Source of the DNA: an uncultured Flavonifractor sp. | GTDB taxonomy: Bacteria > Bacillota > Clostridia > Oscillospirales > Oscillospiraceae | NCBI GenBank assembly: GCA_910585415.1 | Contig: CAJUDT010000111.1 | Location: 1-6,596 of the forward strand | DNA: 6,596 nucleotides | Direction: 5' to 3' | In this document: positions 6,013-6,596 of the stretch, in pieces | Layout of the letters: the number at the start of each line of letters is the position of its first letter | Position numbering within the stretch: position 1 is the stretch's first letter | Notes under the pieces: model-generated | Database searches by the model: none | Seen by the model: the letters and a program-made list of their open reading frames with translations, nothing else | What the model was told of the DNA's origin: nothing | Position numbers and translations under genes: made by a program

Positions 6013-6147
6013 TCAGTGGGTGAGGCGGGCGCGGCCTTTGGCGCGGCGGCGCGCAAGGACCTTGCGGCCGTTGGCGGTACGCATACGCTTACGGAACCCG
6101 TGCTCTTTGGAGCGCTGGCGCTTCTTGGGCTGATAGGTACGAACCAT
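6013..6147 (-). CDS. rpmH: Large ribosomal subunit protein bL34
   Basis: Ribosomal protein L34 is a small, very basic protein of the 50S subunit. The translation has 44 residues, the family's standard length. It begins MVRTYQPKKRQRSKEHGFRKRM and ends in GRARLTH, matching L34 throughout (the TYQPKKRxRxxxHGFRxRM signature). AGGAGGT lies 8 bases before the ATG. It is the first gene of the operon behind a near-consensus promoter and a structured leader, and it faces away from the origin region as in most bacteria. Confidence 0.97.
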   Translation of the reverse strand: MVRTYQPKKRQRSKEHGFRKRMRTANGRKVLARRRAKGRARLTH

Positions 6148-6271
6148 GTCGGTACACCTCCTGTACGAAATTCAAGCGGAGTTTCCTCCGCCCACCACAA
6201 CAGCCGGACAGACCGGCTGCGGTTGTCCGTGAAACCCTCCCACGGTGCGGACCCGCAGGGCGGGGTCAGTG
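6148..6271 (-). promoter_or_regulatory. Structured 5' leader of rpmH
   Basis: The roughly 124-nt untranslated leader holds a series of hairpins, listed in transcript order. TGCG/CGCA lies at 6246-6257, and CCGTG/CACGG at 6227-6245 with a GGAGGG loop. A 7-bp CAGCCGG/CCGGCTG stem spans 6201-6219 and can be extended by ACAA/TTGT. GCGGAG-GAAA-CTCCGC spans 6176-6191 and has a GNRA tetraloop in the RNA. GTACA-GGAGG-TGTAC (6152-6166) displays the rpmH Shine-Dalgarno in its loop. This density suggests a cis-acting control element, perhaps translational control of L34. I do not recognise a named riboswitch or ribosomal-protein leader. Confidence 0.5.
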
Positions 6272-6277
6272 CCTTTC

Positions 6278-6307
6278 ATTATAGACCACAATAAAAACCC
6301 CTGTCAA
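6278..6307 (-). promoter_or_regulatory. Sigma-A-type promoter of the rpmH operon
   Basis: On the minus strand there is a perfect TTGACA (6302-6307), then 18 bases, then a perfect TATAAT (6278-6283). Both hexamers match consensus, as expected for a ribosomal protein gene. Transcription should begin near 6271. Confidence 0.88.
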
Positions 6308-6357
6308 CCCCGATTTTGGCCTGAGAGGGCAAATTTTTCTTGGAAATCCGCCATTTT

Positions 6358-6395
6358 GGTGGAAAGACGGTGTATGTGGAAAAAGTTGTGGAAAG
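6358..6395 (-). promoter_or_regulatory. DnaA-box-like cluster
   Basis: Read on the minus strand there are three related nonamers: CTTTCCACC (6358-6366), TTTTCCACA (6375-6383) and CTTTCCACA (6387-6395). The second differs from the TTATCCACA consensus at one position and the third at two; the first is weak. All share one orientation. Further plus-strand candidates, TTTTTCACA (6479-6487) and GTATTCACA (6553-6561), fit TTATNCACA with one mismatch each. Confidence 0.6.
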
Positions 6396-6412
6396 TTTTT
6401 TGAGAAAAAGAC

Positions 6413-6441
6413 TTGCAAAAATAGAACAGACGTTGTACACT
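6413..6441 (+). promoter_or_regulatory. Candidate upstream promoter for dnaA
   Basis: TTGCAA (6413-6418), 17 bases, then TACACT (6436-6441). Each box matches consensus at four positions and the spacing is ideal. Transcription would begin near 6448 and run toward the expected dnaA. The promoter is flanked and partly overlapped by the GAAC-N4-GTT elements. Confidence 0.45.
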
Positions 6442-6481
6442 ATAGGAAAATTAGAACGCAGGTTCTAAGGAACGGATGTTT
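6424..6481. promoter_or_regulatory. Three LexA (DinR)-box-like elements
   Basis: There are three copies of GAAC-N4-GTTn: GAACAGACGTTG (6424-6435), GAACGCAGGTTC (6454-6465) and GAACGGATGTTT (6470-6481). Against the Firmicutes LexA core GAACRNRYGTTY they match at 11, 11 and 12 of 12 positions. The middle copy lies in a perfect 7-bp inverted repeat, TTAGAAC/GTTCTAA. They abut and follow the -10 box of the upstream promoter, a position suited to repression. Confidence 0.5.
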
Positions 6482-6490
6482 TTCACATTT

Positions 6491-6504
6491 TGCCCGGAAG
6501 GGCA
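6491..6504 (+). other. Small GNRA-loop hairpin in the putative dnaA leader
   Basis: TGCCC-GGAA-GGGCA forms a 5-bp stem with a GGAA tetraloop. It would lie in the leader of a transcript from the upstream promoter. No T-run follows it. Confidence 0.35.
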
Positions 6505-6555
6505 GTTCAGTCCGGTATATGGGACCTAAAGTGTGGTAGAATCTAAGAATCTGTA

Positions 6556-6584
6556 TTCACAAGAGGAAAGGGCTGTGATAGAAT
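6556..6584 (+). promoter_or_regulatory. Strong candidate promoter for dnaA
   Basis: TTCACA (6556-6561), 17 bases, then TAGAAT (6579-6584) with an extended -10 TGA at 6576-6578. Both boxes match consensus at five of six positions. The -35 overlaps a DnaA-box-like GTATTCACA, which would allow DnaA autoregulation. Transcription would begin near 6591, almost at the window edge. Confidence 0.65.
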
Positions 6585-6596
6585 AGAGATATGGAA

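Larger units (their letters stand above)
6310..6596. other. rpmH-dnaA-type intergenic region, probable part of oriC
   Basis: These AT-rich 287 bases lie outside the rpmH promoter and contain no coding frame I can support. They hold a DnaA-box-like cluster, two candidate rightward promoters and palindromes, each listed separately. Position beside rpmH, facing the opposite way, is where dnaA and the upstream origin boxes sit in Firmicutes such as B. subtilis. dnaA itself would start at or beyond the right edge. The origin call rests on gene order and box content. Confidence 0.7.

Noticed and set aside
6172..6277. A short open frame starting at ATG 6277 in the rpmH leader region
   Set aside because: The ATG directly follows the -10 box and would lie upstream of the predicted transcript start. 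There is no ribosome binding site and no recognisable peptide.
6591..6596. dnaA coding start at ATG 6591
   Set aside because: Only two codons are visible and there is no suitably spaced Shine-Dalgarno, so it is kept as a possibility in the findings and not annotated as a gene.

Overview
The window looks like the dnaA-proximal (origin) part of the chromosome of a GC-rich member of the Firmicutes/Clostridia, probably a gut Oscillospiraceae-type butyrate producer. The evidence is the classic block rpmH-rnpA-yidD-yidC-jag, all on the minus strand and reading away from an AT-rich rpmH-dnaA-type intergenic region at the right end. The YidC is of the clostridial type (no signal peptide, MGGC motif), SD sequences are strong GGAGG types, and a thiolase/CoA-transferase operon is present. 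The family-level assignment is inference.

Layout, right to left. Positions 6310-6596 hold an origin-type region: a cluster of DnaA-box-like sequences, two candidate plus-strand promoters that would serve dnaA (its coding region is not identifiable inside the window), and three GAAC-N4-GTT elements that fit the Firmicutes LexA (DinR) box. A near-consensus minus-strand promoter (6278-6307) drives a structured leader of about 124 nt and then rpmH (L34), rnpA (RNase P protein), yidD, yidC (membrane insertase) and jag/khpB (KH-R3H RNA-binding protein). This housekeeping operon ends at a 12-bp-stem terminator (2931-2965).

Positions 61-2885 form a second, separate minus-strand operon with its own promoter: a thiolase (acetyl-CoA acetyltransferase) followed by the A and B subunits of an acetoacetate/butyrate-type CoA-transferase. 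It ends at a terminator (61-112). In many Firmicutes mnmE-mnmG follow jag; here they are replaced, at least locally, by this metabolic operon. Together the three enzymes can interconvert acetyl-CoA, acetoacetyl-CoA and acetoacetate while exchanging CoA with a short-chain fatty acid such as acetate or butyrate.

The points most worth a second look are the LexA-like box cluster on the putative dnaA promoter, the multi-hairpin rpmH leader, the palindrome at the start of the thl transcript, a 26-residue insertion in the thiolase, and a long charged tail on YidC that is basic and then very acidic. I see no mobile element, CRISPR array, tRNA or rRNA.
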